Source: Clostridia bacterium (GTDB lineage: Bacteria; Bacillota; Clostridia; Oscillospirales; CAG-272). Taken from it: 34,348 bases of DNA. Of this stretch, positions 22,901-30,384 are shown piece by piece (the first letter of the stretch is position 1; each line of letters opens with the position of its first letter). The stretch covers positions 1-34,348 of the forward strand of contig JAFTOB010000071.1 of the NCBI GenBank assembly GCA_017451545.1. Reading direction: 5' to 3'. The notes beneath the pieces were generated by a model that saw nothing but the letters and a program-made list of their open reading frames with translations, did no database searches and was not told the DNA's origin. The position numbers and the translations under genes were made by a program.

Positions 22901-24415
22901 TTAATTTACGCTTAAAGTACCCACCGAGTTCTCATCCACCACCACTCGCATCTCTTCCTTGCAAAGTCTTTTTCCGTTCAGCATAACGTTTTCTACGGAA
23001 ATATCACGATATTCCGTTGTGGGAATAGAGTTACGAACGTCGATGATCACACATTGCGAGCCGTACTGCCGATAAATTTCTTCATCGCAATACACTTTAA
23101 TATCCTTCACCTTGATATCGTAAACACCTGCATAGCGTTTGTCTCCCATAGGAATATCGCTTTTGGCATCCGCAATATTCAAAAACGCATAAGCTTCACG
23201 AAAGCGCTCGTTTCGGATGCGCAAAATTTTTGCGATCTCGATTTCGTCCTTTTTCGTGTAAACCTGTTCCTGCGTTTTTTGCAGGCAGTGGAGAGTATAA
23301 AAGCTTTCAAGCTCGACACGGATATTTTCAAAGGTTATATCATGCACCTCTGCATAGTCACCGTTTTGAATATCGCAAGCGGTGTTCCCCGCCCTCAAAA
23401 TATCGCAATCACGGAAAATGATATTTTTGTATTCGGGGGCCGCGGTTTCAAGACCGATCTCACAGGTCTTTCCCCAATCGCACCATAATACACAGTGCTC
23501 AAAAAGCATATCCCGATTACTTTCAAACGCATATCTATCTATGCCCTTTACGGTAATTGTGTCATCAAATGAATGTATAAAGCTGTTTTTGACTGTGATG
23601 CGTTGACTGTTTACAACGTCGATTCCGTCCGTATTATACCGCCATTGACCAAAAACGTTGATCGCATCGATTTCCACGTCAAAGCAGTGAAAGAGATTCA
23701 CACACCAGATGGCGGAATTCATAAATCCGACTCCCTCTATGCGAACGTTTCTGCAATCGTACAGCTTCACGTTTCCGTTTGCGTACGGCTCATAGCAAGG
23801 CTCGGAAAATCGCTCCTCGCCGCTATCGTCGAACAGTCCGTTTCCGTAAATGTGAATATTTTCTGCGTTCTCCGCAAAAATGCAACCGTAAACCAGGGCA
23901 TCCTTGTCAACGTACACGCTTTCATTGGATCTCAGGGTGATCTTCCCGGGAAAATGCACGCCCTCTCCAAAGTAATAAGTAACGTCCTCAGGAGTTTCAC
24001 AAGTCACGGGCTTGTTGTTAAAGATATAAAGCAGTCCGTGGTAATCGTCGATCTCAAAAACGTACGCACCGTTCTCTTGCAGGGAAAACACGATACGGTT
24101 ACCTGCTCTTTCCGTTTTGATTCCCTTTGAATAGGGCTTCACCATGATTTTGCCGTCGGCTTTTTTGGTCAGCGGCTCCACTTCGATTTTAAGCTCCTCA
24201 TCCGACACTAAATTCACATAGGAAACGATCTCCGTTTGATCCACCGGACGCTGATGCCCCGGCCACCACGCATTAAAGGGATAGGCGGAAATACGGCACG
24301 CATAGACAGACACTTCCTGCCCATTGACAAAAACTTTATAATCCCCGGATAGCGGAACGTCGCAAGGAAAACTTGATTTGGTCCATTTATGTTTGAAATT
24401 TGAAAAAGTAAACAT
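22901..24415 (-). CDS. GH28-like right-handed beta-helix glycosidase
   Basis: This 504-residue protein has a small N-terminal beta domain (about 1-135) and a parallel beta-helix with many short Asn/Asp-rich coils. RYNTDGIDVVNS (259-270) and HSFDDTITVKG (281-291) correspond to the polygalacturonase NTD and DD catalytic motifs. The expected GHG and RIK motifs are not evident; the third position reads WGKTCEIGLET. It is therefore a GH28-related enzyme with altered substrate binding rather than a standard polygalacturonase. No signal peptide is present, so it acts inside the cell. AAGGAG lies 10 nt before ATG 24415. It is followed by the EamA permease. Confidence 0.82.
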   Translation of the reverse strand: MFTFSNFKHKWTKSSFPCDVPLSGDYKVFVNGQEVSVYACRISAYPFNAWWPGHQRPVDQTEIVSYVNLVSDEELKIEVEPLTKKADGKIMVKPYSKGIKTERAGNRIVFSLQENGAYVFEIDDYHGLLYIFNNKPVTCETPEDVTYYFGEGVHFPGKITLRSNESVYVDKDALVYGCIFAENAENIHIYGNGLFDDSGEERFSEPCYEPYANGNVKLYDCRNVRIEGVGFMNSAIWCVNLFHCFDVEIDAINVFGQWRYNTDGIDVVNSQRITVKNSFIHSFDDTITVKGIDRYAFESNRDMLFEHCVLWCDWGKTCEIGLETAAPEYKNIIFRDCDILRAGNTACDIQNGDYAEVHDITFENIRVELESFYTLHCLQKTQEQVYTKKDEIEIAKILRIRNERFREAYAFLNIADAKSDIPMGDKRYAGVYDIKVKDIKVYCDEEIYRQYGSQCVIIDVRNSIPTTEYRDISVENVMLNGKRLCKEEMRVVVDENSVGTLSVN

Positions 24416-24598
24416 ATCTCATATGCTCCTTTTTAAGGTTGAATTTCGCTTGCCAACATCGGGTATCTATGATATTATACCATTTGAAACATCATATTTA
24501 TATCCATTTTCAATCATTTTATAGGAATTTTGGCTCACATGGATAAAATATGTACAAGTCGAAAACCGCGCCGCAATTGAATGAGGCAATAAAAAAGC

Positions 24599-24633
24599 CC
24601 CCGAATAGCATCGGGTTATGATGCTATTCGGGG
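24599..24633 (-). terminator. Intrinsic terminator of the AT-rich orphan gene
   Basis: On the minus strand, CCCCGAATAGCAT and ATGCTATTCGGGG form a 13-bp stem with a 9-nt loop, followed by GCTTTTTT. It lies just beyond the stop at 24649. Confidence 0.9.
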
Positions 24634-24648
24634 ATTATTTACTGTGCA

Positions 24649-25524
24649 TTATTGTTTCTTAGGGAGACAGTTCATCGCACTAATAATTTTGCTTTTTGAA
24701 CCTTTGAAATAGTACCACACCAAATGGTCAAAATCAGCATAAGTTATGCTTACATCAATTTTATTCTTTACACCAACAATAATATTATCAATGAGTTTAC
24801 GATAACCGCTATAGTCTTTATTTTGCTTTAAAATATATACTAAACTCTCATTACGAGAAAGATTTCCATTTGCTTTGGTAGCTTTGACAGTTTTATAGAG
24901 TTTGTTATCAAAATCATCTATGTACATATATGCGTAATAGGGAAGTACCTGTTGCAATATTTCATCATAAATACAGTAGTTATCCTTTTCCAACGCATGT
25001 ATAGAAACATAAGAACAAAATTTTGTGGCAAATGAAAAATTGTGCTTTCCTCCAACTGTTGGATCTGCAATAACATCAATTATACTCGTGTCACCTTTTT
25101 GCAAGGATTCTTTCAACTTTTCTCCACCATAGTCTCTAATTGCATGCGCAATTTTAGCCCGTCCTTTGTTTCGTTTTCCGGACGATGTTGAGTTTGTGCT
25201 ATTGCCTTCTGAGGATAAGTGTGTTGAGTTGAGTTTGTCGATAGATACAATCACACGGTAAAGATCGTCTATGGGGTTTCCAAGTTCATCGTATTCGGTC
25301 GAAGTGGATGTGGCAGGAAAAGCAAAAAAATTGCCGCGTTCTAATATTCCTGCATAGGAAGCTTGATATTCGGGATTGTTTTTGTCCGATGAAGTACTAT
25401 AATTGGAATCATATCGCAATATCCCATTCAAAAAATCGATATTCTTTTGAGTAAAAGTCGGAAATCCATTTTGGTCTGTATCAAATTCATATGGAGATTC
25501 CTTTACGTTAATCATTAAACCCAT
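24649..25524 (-). CDS. AT-rich orphan gene, unknown function
   Basis: I do not recognise this 291-residue protein with confidence. The N-terminal third is Ser/Thr/Asn rich, with a low-complexity stretch NSTNSTSSGKRNKGRAK. The centre contains NFSFATKFCSYVSIHALEKDNYCIYDEIL, a pattern I associate with a family of helical hypothetical proteins found in accessory islands (weak recall). The C-terminus is helical and basic. It is markedly richer in A+T than the sugar genes on either side, and has its own promoter, ribosome site (GGAGG, ATG 25524) and terminator, so it is a self-contained single-gene insert. A 150-bp repeat (25601-25752) lies just upstream, and a related copy lies upstream of the other AT-rich orphan at 30385-31188. 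Confidence 0.75.
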   Translation of the reverse strand: MGLMINVKESPYEFDTDQNGFPTFTQKNIDFLNGILRYDSNYSTSSDKNNPEYQASYAGILERGNFFAFPATSTSTEYDELGNPIDDLYRVIVSIDKLNSTHLSSEGNSTNSTSSGKRNKGRAKIAHAIRDYGGEKLKESLQKGDTSIIDVIADPTVGGKHNFSFATKFCSYVSIHALEKDNYCIYDEILQQVLPYYAYMYIDDFDNKLYKTVKATKANGNLSRNESLVYILKQNKDYSGYRKLIDNIIVGVKNKIDVSITYADFDHLVWYYFKGSKSKIISAMNCLPKKQ

Positions 25525-25561
25525 AATTACCTCCGTAATGCTTTTAAATTACTATATCATA

Positions 25562-25590
25562 ATTATATCACATTTTCGAAATTATTTCAA
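25562..25590 (-). promoter_or_regulatory. Sigma-A promoter of the AT-rich orphan gene
   Basis: On the minus strand, TTGAAA (25585-25590) and TATAAT (25562-25567) are 17 bp apart, 37 bp before the start at 25524. Confidence 0.7.
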
Positions 25591-25600
25591 TATCCATTAC

Positions 25601-25752
25601 TTGAACGATCGAACCTTTGAACTATACAAAATCCGCCGTTTCTGTCTTGCCGGTGGAGAGTGTGGTGGATTTATCGTTTATAAAAAACGCTCTAAAATCA
25701 TCAAAATCAGTGGTTTTAGGGCAAAAAAGTAAAATTCCACAGCCGAAATTGC
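25601..25752. repeat. Dispersed repeat R1, copy A
   Basis: This segment matches 31398-31573 over its length with gaps. Shared blocks include TGAACGAT-GAACC, ATACAAAATCCG, TTGCCGG, GGATTTATCGTTT, AAAAAACGC, GGGCAAAAA, AAAATTCCA and AGCCGAAATTG. The open frames through both copies resemble each other only because the DNA is repeated. The rest of the 25525-25833 gap holds only the promoter above and unassigned sequence. Confidence 0.7.
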
Positions 25753-25833
25753 AAGACGTGCCGAAAAGCACACCAAGCCTCACGCAAGGCAGAGCTATTC
25801 GGCAAAGCGGCAAGCACCGTCGGCACAGACGTT

Positions 25834-26571
25834 TTATAGGTTCGTTTTTAAAAAATCAGCGTCGGCTTCGTCGTTTTGCTCCCGCACAACGATCACGTCG
25901 GTCTGCTCTTTATCCGCGACGATATAAGGGTACGCGCGCCACTGCTTTGAGGCATCGCAGAGAAAATAATGCTTTTCCGAATTTTTCAGCATCGCGATCT
26001 TTATATCGCGCTCGTCCTTTGAGGAATCGGAGATCCGTCCGTCGCAAAATCCGCGTGCAGAGAAGAAAAACGAATCCGCGTGTATGCCGCGAACGAATCT
26101 TTCCGCCTCGCTGCCCACGAGCGCGACCGAGCTGTTGAGCATCTTGCCACCCGTGCAGTAATTGTTCACGTTCATTTGCGAAAGCACGATATTGAGATGC
26201 GGATTATTCGTGATGACCGTGATATCGGGAATGTCTTTTAGGTGGGACGCCAGAAAATACGTCGTCGACGAGGCGTCGATAAACACGGTTTCACCCGCCT
26301 TTATAAGCTTTGCCGCCTTCGCGCAAATGCGTTGCTTTTCGGCGGTGTTCTTAACTCCGCGAACGTAAAGCGGCTGCTGATCGAAAAAGCTTTCGTTGAG
26401 AAGCACGCCGCCGAAGCTGCGCTTGACAAGCCCCTTTTTTTCAAGCTCGGAAAGATCGCGCCGAACGGTCGCAGGGCTACAATAAAGAGCCGAGCAAAGC
26501 TCCTTGACAGTCATTTCCTTCTCTTTTTTGAGAAGCTCCATAATATCGTTTTGGCGTTGTAATTGAAGCAT
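25834..26571 (-). CDS. DeoR family transcriptional regulator
   Basis: This 245-residue protein has an N-terminal DeoR winged HTH (DIMELLKKEKEMTVKELCSA, then CSPATVRRDLSELEKKGLVKRSFGG) and a C-terminal sugar-phosphate-binding domain with FIDASSTTYFLASHL, VITNN and SKDERDIK, the usual DeoR signatures. Such proteins mostly repress sugar operons and release DNA on binding a phosphorylated sugar. It is divergent from the G1P dehydrogenase/HxlB/TIM-barrel operon at 26865-29772, its presumed target. Its own promoter is perfect consensus and overlaps candidate operators, suggesting autoregulation. Confidence 0.92.
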   Translation of the reverse strand: MLQLQRQNDIMELLKKEKEMTVKELCSALYCSPATVRRDLSELEKKGLVKRSFGGVLLNESFFDQQPLYVRGVKNTAEKQRICAKAAKLIKAGETVFIDASSTTYFLASHLKDIPDITVITNNPHLNIVLSQMNVNNYCTGGKMLNSSVALVGSEAERFVRGIHADSFFFSARGFCDGRISDSSKDERDIKIAMLKNSEKHYFLCDASKQWRAYPYIVADKEQTDVIVVREQNDEADADFLKTNL

Positions 26572-26584
26572 ATCTTCACCCCAC

Positions 26585-26602
26585 GTGATTAATTGTGATT
26601 AA
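26585..26602. promoter_or_regulatory. Candidate DeoR operator (direct repeat)
   Basis: GTGATTAA occurs at 26585-26592 and again at 26595-26602, a 10-bp period, which places both copies on the same DNA face. They lie between the deoR -10 box and its start codon, where binding would block its transcription. Confidence 0.45.
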
Positions 26603-26612
26603 ACTGTATACA

Positions 26613-26641
26613 ATTATAGATTGAATTTGATTGTTTGTCAA
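26613..26641 (-). promoter_or_regulatory. Consensus sigma-A promoter of the DeoR gene
   Basis: On the minus strand, TTGACA (26636-26641) and TATAAT (26613-26618) are separated by exactly 17 bp. Confidence 0.8.
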
Positions 26642-26656
26642 TAGTTTTACAAAATA

Positions 26657-26685
26657 TTGACAACACTCGCTCAAAGTATTATCAT
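26657..26685 (+). promoter_or_regulatory. Promoter of the G1P dehydrogenase operon
   Basis: TTGACA (26657-26662) and TATCAT (26680-26685) are 17 bp apart. The predicted transcript has an untranslated leader of about 170 nt before ATG 26865. Confidence 0.65.
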
Positions 26686-26707
26686 AATCTCAGCAAAAGC
26701 AAGGAGA

Positions 26708-26856
26708 AGCGTGAAAGTTTGTTCTTCTTTTCTTTTAGCAAAACCGTTCACGCAAGACAAATTCAAATTAAAAATGGGGCCCAACCCATTTTTGTTTGTT
26801 TCACAAACCCATTTGAATTTAATAAATTTTTTTGCCACCGCTTGGCGGCGGAAGGG
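26708..26856 (+). ncRNA. Structured mRNA leader of the G1P dehydrogenase operon
   Basis: The leader can form a stem GCGTGAA (26709-26715)/TTCACGC (26747-26753), a second imperfect stem with arms 26759-26778 and 26808-26820 around a GTTTGT/ACAAAC hairpin (26794-26808), and a third, CCACCGC (26835-26841)/GCGGCGG (26845-26851) with one mismatch, just before the AAGGGA ribosome site. Its first part (AGCGTGAAAGTTTGTT ... AAAACCG) is similar to the leader before 28786. No known riboswitch class was recognised. Confidence 0.5.
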
Positions 26857-26864
26857 ATATGTAT

Positions 26865-28160
26865 ATGAAAATTCAAGATTTATTAAACCGCGACATCGTC
26901 TGCTCCTGCGGCAAGACTCACCGCTGCGATATCGGCACGGTCGAGATCGGTAAAAACGCGCTTGACGCGCTCACCGCCGCCGTCAAGCCCTACGAAAAAG
27001 TTTTGCTCGTTGCAGACCTTAACACTTATCCGATTTGCGGGGTGCGCGTGAAGGAGATTCTCGGCGAAAAATTTGAGAGCGCGTGCATTTTTGAAACGAG
27101 CTCCACTCTCGTGCCCGACGAAAAGGCTATAGAAAAAGCCGAGTCCTGCCTGACGGAAAAAACCGACCTCGTTCTCGGCATAGGCTCGGGAGTTATAAAC
27201 GATATCTGCAAATACGTTTCGTTTTTTCACGGCATAAAAAGCGGAATAGTTGCAACCGCGCCGTCAATGGACGGCTACGCCTCGTCGGGCGCGGCGATGA
27301 TACTCGGCGGAATGAAGATCACCGCCACGACGCACGCTCCCGATATTATCATAGGCGACACGGAAATTTTAAAGACCGCGCCGATAAAAATGATCCGTGC
27401 GGGCTACGGCGATATCATAGGAAAATACAGCTCTCTCAACGACTGGGAGCTTGCCCATCTTATCAAGGGCGAGCATTTCTGCCACCCTATATACGAGCTC
27501 GTCCTCAAAACCACCGACGAAATACGCGATTGCGCTGACGGTATCGTCGCTCGAGAGGACGGCGCGATCGAGTGCCTTATGTATGCGCTCGTGCTGATAG
27601 GTATGACTCTGACGCTCGTCGAAACCACACGCCCCGGCTCGGGAAGCGAGCATCATCTGTCGCATTTCTTTGAGATAGTCGGGCTCGTTCACGGTGAAAA
27701 GCACCTCCCCCACGGAACGGACGTCGCGTACAACACGATTTTGACAGCCGGTATGCGCGAGCAGATACGTAATTTGAGCGCACCCGATTTTTGCGAGGAG
27801 AGCGAAGAAAAGCGCACGCAGGCTTGGGATAAAATATTCGCCTCCGTTTCCGACGAGGTAAAGCAGCTTCAAACGGAATCCGAAAGCTATTCGACCGATC
27901 TTACGCCCGTATACAAAGAAAAATGGAGCGAAATAAAGGCGATCCTTTCGAAATGTCCGAGCGCCGCAGAATGTAACGCTATGATGCGTGCGACGGGGCT
28001 TGATTTTTCGGAGTGCGAGGAGCTTTACGGACACGAAAAAATATGCAATGCAATGCTCTACGGCAAGGATCTCAAAAATCGTTACAGCGTGCTGTGGCTT
28101 TACTATTCGCTGTTTTCAGGCAAGCCCGAGGCGGCGGATTACAAATCATTTGAATTTTAA
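26865..28160 (+). CDS. sn-Glycerol-1-phosphate dehydrogenase (AraM/EgsA type)
   Basis: This 431-residue NAD(P)-dependent enzyme of the iron-containing alcohol dehydrogenase fold interconverts dihydroxyacetone phosphate and sn-glycerol 1-phosphate in characterised relatives (archaeal EgsA, Bacillus AraM). Motifs seen are LGIGSGVINDICKYVS (nucleotide binding, about 104-119), VATAPSMDGYASSGAAMILGG, RAGYGDIIGKYSSLNDWEL (metal-ligand Asp) and PGSGSEHHLSHFFE plus VHGEKHLPHG (metal-ligand His). ATG 26865 is chosen over 26859 and TTG 26832 because AAGGGA (26852-26857) is 7 nt away. It heads an operon with an HxlB-like isomerase and a TIM-barrel protein. A role in sugar-phosphate catabolism rather than lipid synthesis is suggested by this company (inference). 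Confidence 0.9.
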   Translation: MKIQDLLNRDIVCSCGKTHRCDIGTVEIGKNALDALTAAVKPYEKVLLVADLNTYPICGVRVKEILGEKFESACIFETSSTLVPDEKAIEKAESCLTEKTDLVLGIGSGVINDICKYVSFFHGIKSGIVATAPSMDGYASSGAAMILGGMKITATTHAPDIIIGDTEILKTAPIKMIRAGYGDIIGKYSSLNDWELAHLIKGEHFCHPIYELVLKTTDEIRDCADGIVAREDGAIECLMYALVLIGMTLTLVETTRPGSGSEHHLSHFFEIVGLVHGEKHLPHGTDVAYNTILTAGMREQIRNLSAPDFCEESEEKRTQAWDKIFASVSDEVKQLQTESESYSTDLTPVYKEKWSEIKAILSKCPSAAECNAMMRATGLDFSECEELYGHEKICNAMLYGKDLKNRYSVLWLYYSLFSGKPEAADYKSFEF

Positions 28161-28172
28161 GAGGAAACGGCT

Positions 28173-28688
28173 ATGTGCTTCGATTTTAAAGAATTAAAAG
28201 ATATTTTCGATAAGCTTCCCGACGAATCCGAAAAAAAACTCGCAGAAGCGGTCAAGGGTGCCGTACGCGTTTTCGTTCACGGTGCCGGCAGATCGGGGCT
28301 TATGATAAAGGCGTTTGCCATGCGCCTTGCGCAGGCGGGTCTGACCGTGTACGCCGTCGGCGATTGCACAACGCCCGCGATCGGCGAAGGCGACATTCTG
28401 ATCGTCGCATCGGCGTCGGGAAGAACGCTCGGCGTTGTTCGCTGCGCAAGGACGGCAAAAGAGCTCGATGCGCGCGTTTTTTGCATCACGGCGAGCCCCG
28501 AGAGCGAGCTTGCAGGACTTGCCGACGAAGCGGTTTGCTTCTCCGCGCCCAACAAGGACAGCGAAAATTCGGGCTCGCTGATGGGAACGCTGTTTGAAGA
28601 GGCGCTCCTGCTGTTTTTCGACAGTGCCGCTGAATTTCTCGGCGCCGACGCCACCAAAATGCGTCGAAATCACGCAAATTTGGAATAA
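28173..28688 (+). CDS. SIS-domain 6-phospho-3-hexuloisomerase-like protein (HxlB type)
   Basis: This 171-residue single-SIS-domain protein contains FVHGAGRSGLMIKAFAMRLAQ (34-54), VGDCTTPAIGEGDILIVASASG (62-83), GSLMGTLFEEALLLFFD and the terminal RRNHANLE, a set characteristic of 6-phospho-3-hexuloisomerase, which interconverts D-arabino-3-hexulose 6-phosphate and fructose 6-phosphate. The usual partner, hexulose-6-phosphate synthase (HxlA), is not in the window, so it may act in another pathway that yields a 3-keto hexose phosphate. GAGG precedes ATG 28173, 12 bp after the dehydrogenase stop. Confidence 0.85.
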   Translation: MCFDFKELKDIFDKLPDESEKKLAEAVKGAVRVFVHGAGRSGLMIKAFAMRLAQAGLTVYAVGDCTTPAIGEGDILIVASASGRTLGVVRCARTAKELDARVFCITASPESELAGLADEAVCFSAPNKDSENSGSLMGTLFEEALLLFFDSAAEFLGADATKMRRNHANLE

Positions 28689-28696
28689 AGGAAATT

Positions 28697-28778
28697 AGCG
28701 TAAAAGTTTATTTTCTTTTCTCAACCCAAAACCGATTCCCTAAATTTTTTTGCCGCCGCGTAAAGCGGCGGAATGGAG
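28697..28778 (+). ncRNA. Intra-operon leader with RBS-proximal hairpin
   Basis: AGCGTAAAAGTTTATT (28697-28712) and AAAACCG (28728-28734) parallel the leader before 26865. CCGCCGC (28753-28759), loop GTAAA and GCGGCGG (28765-28771) form a 7-bp stem, followed by the TGGAG ribosome site (28774-28778). The element fills the 97-bp gap between the HxlB-like and TIM-barrel genes. Confidence 0.5.
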
Positions 28779-28785
28779 ATTAAAT

Positions 28786-29772
28786 ATGAAGGTATGTATT
28801 CAATCGGGCGACACAGTATACGATTTCGGAGCTGATGCCGCTTACCGTATGATACGCGAAGCAGGCTTTGAAGGAATTGATTGGAATATTGATCACTCGT
28901 GGAAGTTTTCGGAACTGCGCAGTGCCGAAAAGCTTGAAGGGCTCTGCATTTTTGAAAAGTCAGAGGAAGAAATATTACAATATTACAAAGCCGAGCTTGA
29001 CGCGATAAAAAAGAACGGGCTTGAAATATCGCAGGCCCACGCACCGATGCCCGCTTACGATTACAGGCGTCCCGAAATTCTCGATTACGCCATAGAAATA
29101 TACGAAAAGATAATACGATTTTGCGCCGTTGTCGGATGTCCGAATCTTATAATTCACGGCGTTGCCAGGAACACGAACGATAAGGAAATGACTCCAAAAA
29201 CACGCGCAAAGCTTAACGCAAAGCTGTACGAAAGCCTAATCCCGACCTTGCGCGAGGTCGATTGTGTCAAGGTTTGTCTTGAAAACTGTTTTTCCACGGA
29301 CAAGGGCTTTGGAGATATAAAATACAGATGCGGATACGGTTGCGATCCGCACTCGGTCGCCGCTGAGATAGACAGACTGAATGAATTGGCAGGATTGAAC
29401 TGTTTCGGATTTTGTCTTGATACGGGGCACCTGCATTTGCTCCGCGTTGCGTTTGAAGATTTTATTCCCGTTCTCGGAAACAGAATAGCGGCACTCCATA
29501 TTCACGACAATAGTCAGTCGGCTGACAGTCATCTGATGCCGTATGCCGGATCGATAGATTGGGGGGATTTCGTAAAAGAGCTTAAAAATATCGAATACAG
29601 CGGGAATTTATCCTTCGAAACCTTCGCACAGACGTGGAAAAAGCGGCTTCCCGAAGCACTTGTACCGGTATTTCTTGAAACGATAGCAAAAACCGGAAAA
29701 TATTTTCGTCAAGAGATAAGCTGTCAAAAACGAGCAGCGCCCGACTTTCACGAAAAAAACACGCGCATATAG
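28786..29772 (+). CDS. Sugar phosphate isomerase/epimerase (TIM barrel)
   Basis: This 328-residue protein is a longer member of the xylose-isomerase-like TIM-barrel superfamily. The metal-site strands read VCLENCFS, FCLDTGHLHLL, ALHIHDNSQ and LSFETFA, a complete Glu-Asp-His-Glu set. The first strand (MKVCIQSGDTVYDF) and an early EGIDWNIDHSWKF are distinctive. ATG 28786 was chosen because TGGAG lies 7 nt upstream; the in-frame TTG at 28750 lies inside the leader hairpin. It is the last gene of the DeoR-controlled operon. The C-terminal basic tail (QKRAAPDFHEKNTRI) may be unstructured. Isomerisation or epimerisation of a keto-sugar feeding HxlB is a plausible role, not proven. Confidence 0.88.
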   Translation: MKVCIQSGDTVYDFGADAAYRMIREAGFEGIDWNIDHSWKFSELRSAEKLEGLCIFEKSEEEILQYYKAELDAIKKNGLEISQAHAPMPAYDYRRPEILDYAIEIYEKIIRFCAVVGCPNLIIHGVARNTNDKEMTPKTRAKLNAKLYESLIPTLREVDCVKVCLENCFSTDKGFGDIKYRCGYGCDPHSVAAEIDRLNELAGLNCFGFCLDTGHLHLLRVAFEDFIPVLGNRIAALHIHDNSQSADSHLMPYAGSIDWGDFVKELKNIEYSGNLSFETFAQTWKKRLPEALVPVFLETIAKTGKYFRQEISCQKRAAPDFHEKNTRI

Positions 29773-29823
29773 CTCAGCCGCTTTCCCTTCGGCGAGTTCT
29801 TGCCTCGCCGTTCGCACCAAAGG

Positions 29824-29866
29824 GGCTGAGTCAAAAGCTTTAAATTAAGCCGAGGCTCAGCCTTTT
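29824..29866 (+). terminator. Probable terminator of the G1P dehydrogenase operon
   Basis: GGCTGAG (29824-29830) and CTCAGCC (29856-29862) form a 7-bp stem followed by TTTT, with a smaller stem in the loop. A second hairpin, CGGCGAG/CTCGCCG (29790-29810), lies just upstream. Confidence 0.55.
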
Positions 29867-29894
29867 GCTATTCAATTTATCTTGATTATTAAAT

Positions 29895-29927
29895 TGTGCG
29901 GACGAGGGTTCAAATCCCCCGAAAGTC
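29895..29927 (+). pseudogene. tRNA 3'-end fragment
   Basis: GCGGACGAGGGTTCAAATCC followed by CCCGAAAGTCT reads as a T arm (GGGTTCAAATCCC) plus acceptor-side strand of a tRNA. No matching 5' half was found upstream. Such fragments are typical of integration junctions at tRNA genes. Confidence 0.4.
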
Positions 29928-30016
29928 TAAAAATACCTATTTTATATCTTCGTTTTTTGACATTAAAGTTTCGGGGTATAGAAAGCAAAAACCCTTGATT
30001 TTTCAAGAGTTTTTCG

Positions 30017-30045
30017 GGGCGATATCTTTTTTATCGCCCTTTTTT
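30017..30045 (+). terminator. Intrinsic terminator upstream of the recombinase relic
   Basis: GGGCGATA (30017-30024), a 7-nt loop, and TATCGCCC (30032-30039) are followed by six T. A second hairpin, CTTGA-tttt-TCAAG with flanking A5/T5, lies at about 29988-30013. Confidence 0.65.
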
Positions 30046-30142
30046 GGTTGCGGAGGTATATTCCTACCACATAGGATTCGGTGGCCTCGCTCCATCCGAC
30101 ATCAGCAAGTTAATCGGATTCATCATTGAGTATCCGAGACCG
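30041..30142. repeat. Direct repeat R2, copy 1 (102 bp)
   Basis: This is 102 bp long and differs from 31591-31692 at six positions, same orientation. It begins TTTTTGGTTGCGGAGGT, a sequence that also occurs at the 3' end of the tRNA-fMet gene (31919-31932). Its right end coincides with the point where the recombinase-like reading frame begins. Confidence 0.85.
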
Positions 30143-30273
30143 GTTTTGAAGCTCCGCCCATCGAATTTGACGAAAAGCTGTGGCACGCTGTGGTTGAACG
30201 TGTAACCGTATATAACGATGACCGCTTGGTGTATTCGCTAAAGGATGGCAGCGAGATAACGGTTATGCTTTAA
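30142..30273 (+). pseudogene. C-terminal remnant of a large serine recombinase
   Basis: The frame from 30142 to the TAA at 30271 reads ...APPIEFDEKLWHAVVERVTV..., then LVYSLKDGSEITVML. This matches the usual C-terminal end of clostridial large serine recombinases (F-x-E-x-L-W ... V-x-V ... F-x-x-G-x-E-I), as I know the family. No start codon or upstream catalytic or zinc-ribbon domain is present; the sequence before it is the R2 repeat. It is therefore a broken 3' end of about 43 codons left after element loss or recombination. Downstream lie CCCAAGG/CCTTGGG and GCCGAGG/CCCCGGC hairpins. Confidence 0.7.
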
Positions 30274-30327
30274 GAGAATAGAAAAGTCCCAAGGTTTGCA
30301 TTATGCTTTCCTTGGGTACCATAAAAG

Positions 30328-30357
30328 CCGAGGCTACAATGTAACCCCGGCTTTTTT
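30328..30357 (+). terminator. Intrinsic terminator after the recombinase relic
   Basis: AAAAGCCGAGG and CCCCGGCTTTT form an 11-bp stem with one mismatch, followed by further T. The polarity fits the plus-strand recombinase tail. Confidence 0.7.
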
Positions 30358-30384
30358 AGTGTTATTAAATTTAGGTACTGTCAA

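Noticed and set aside
29763..29778. GCGCATATAGCTCAGC looks like the 5' part of a tRNA (acceptor strand plus D arm).
   Set aside because: It overlaps the end of the TIM-barrel gene, and no downstream anticodon arm or matching acceptor strand was found.
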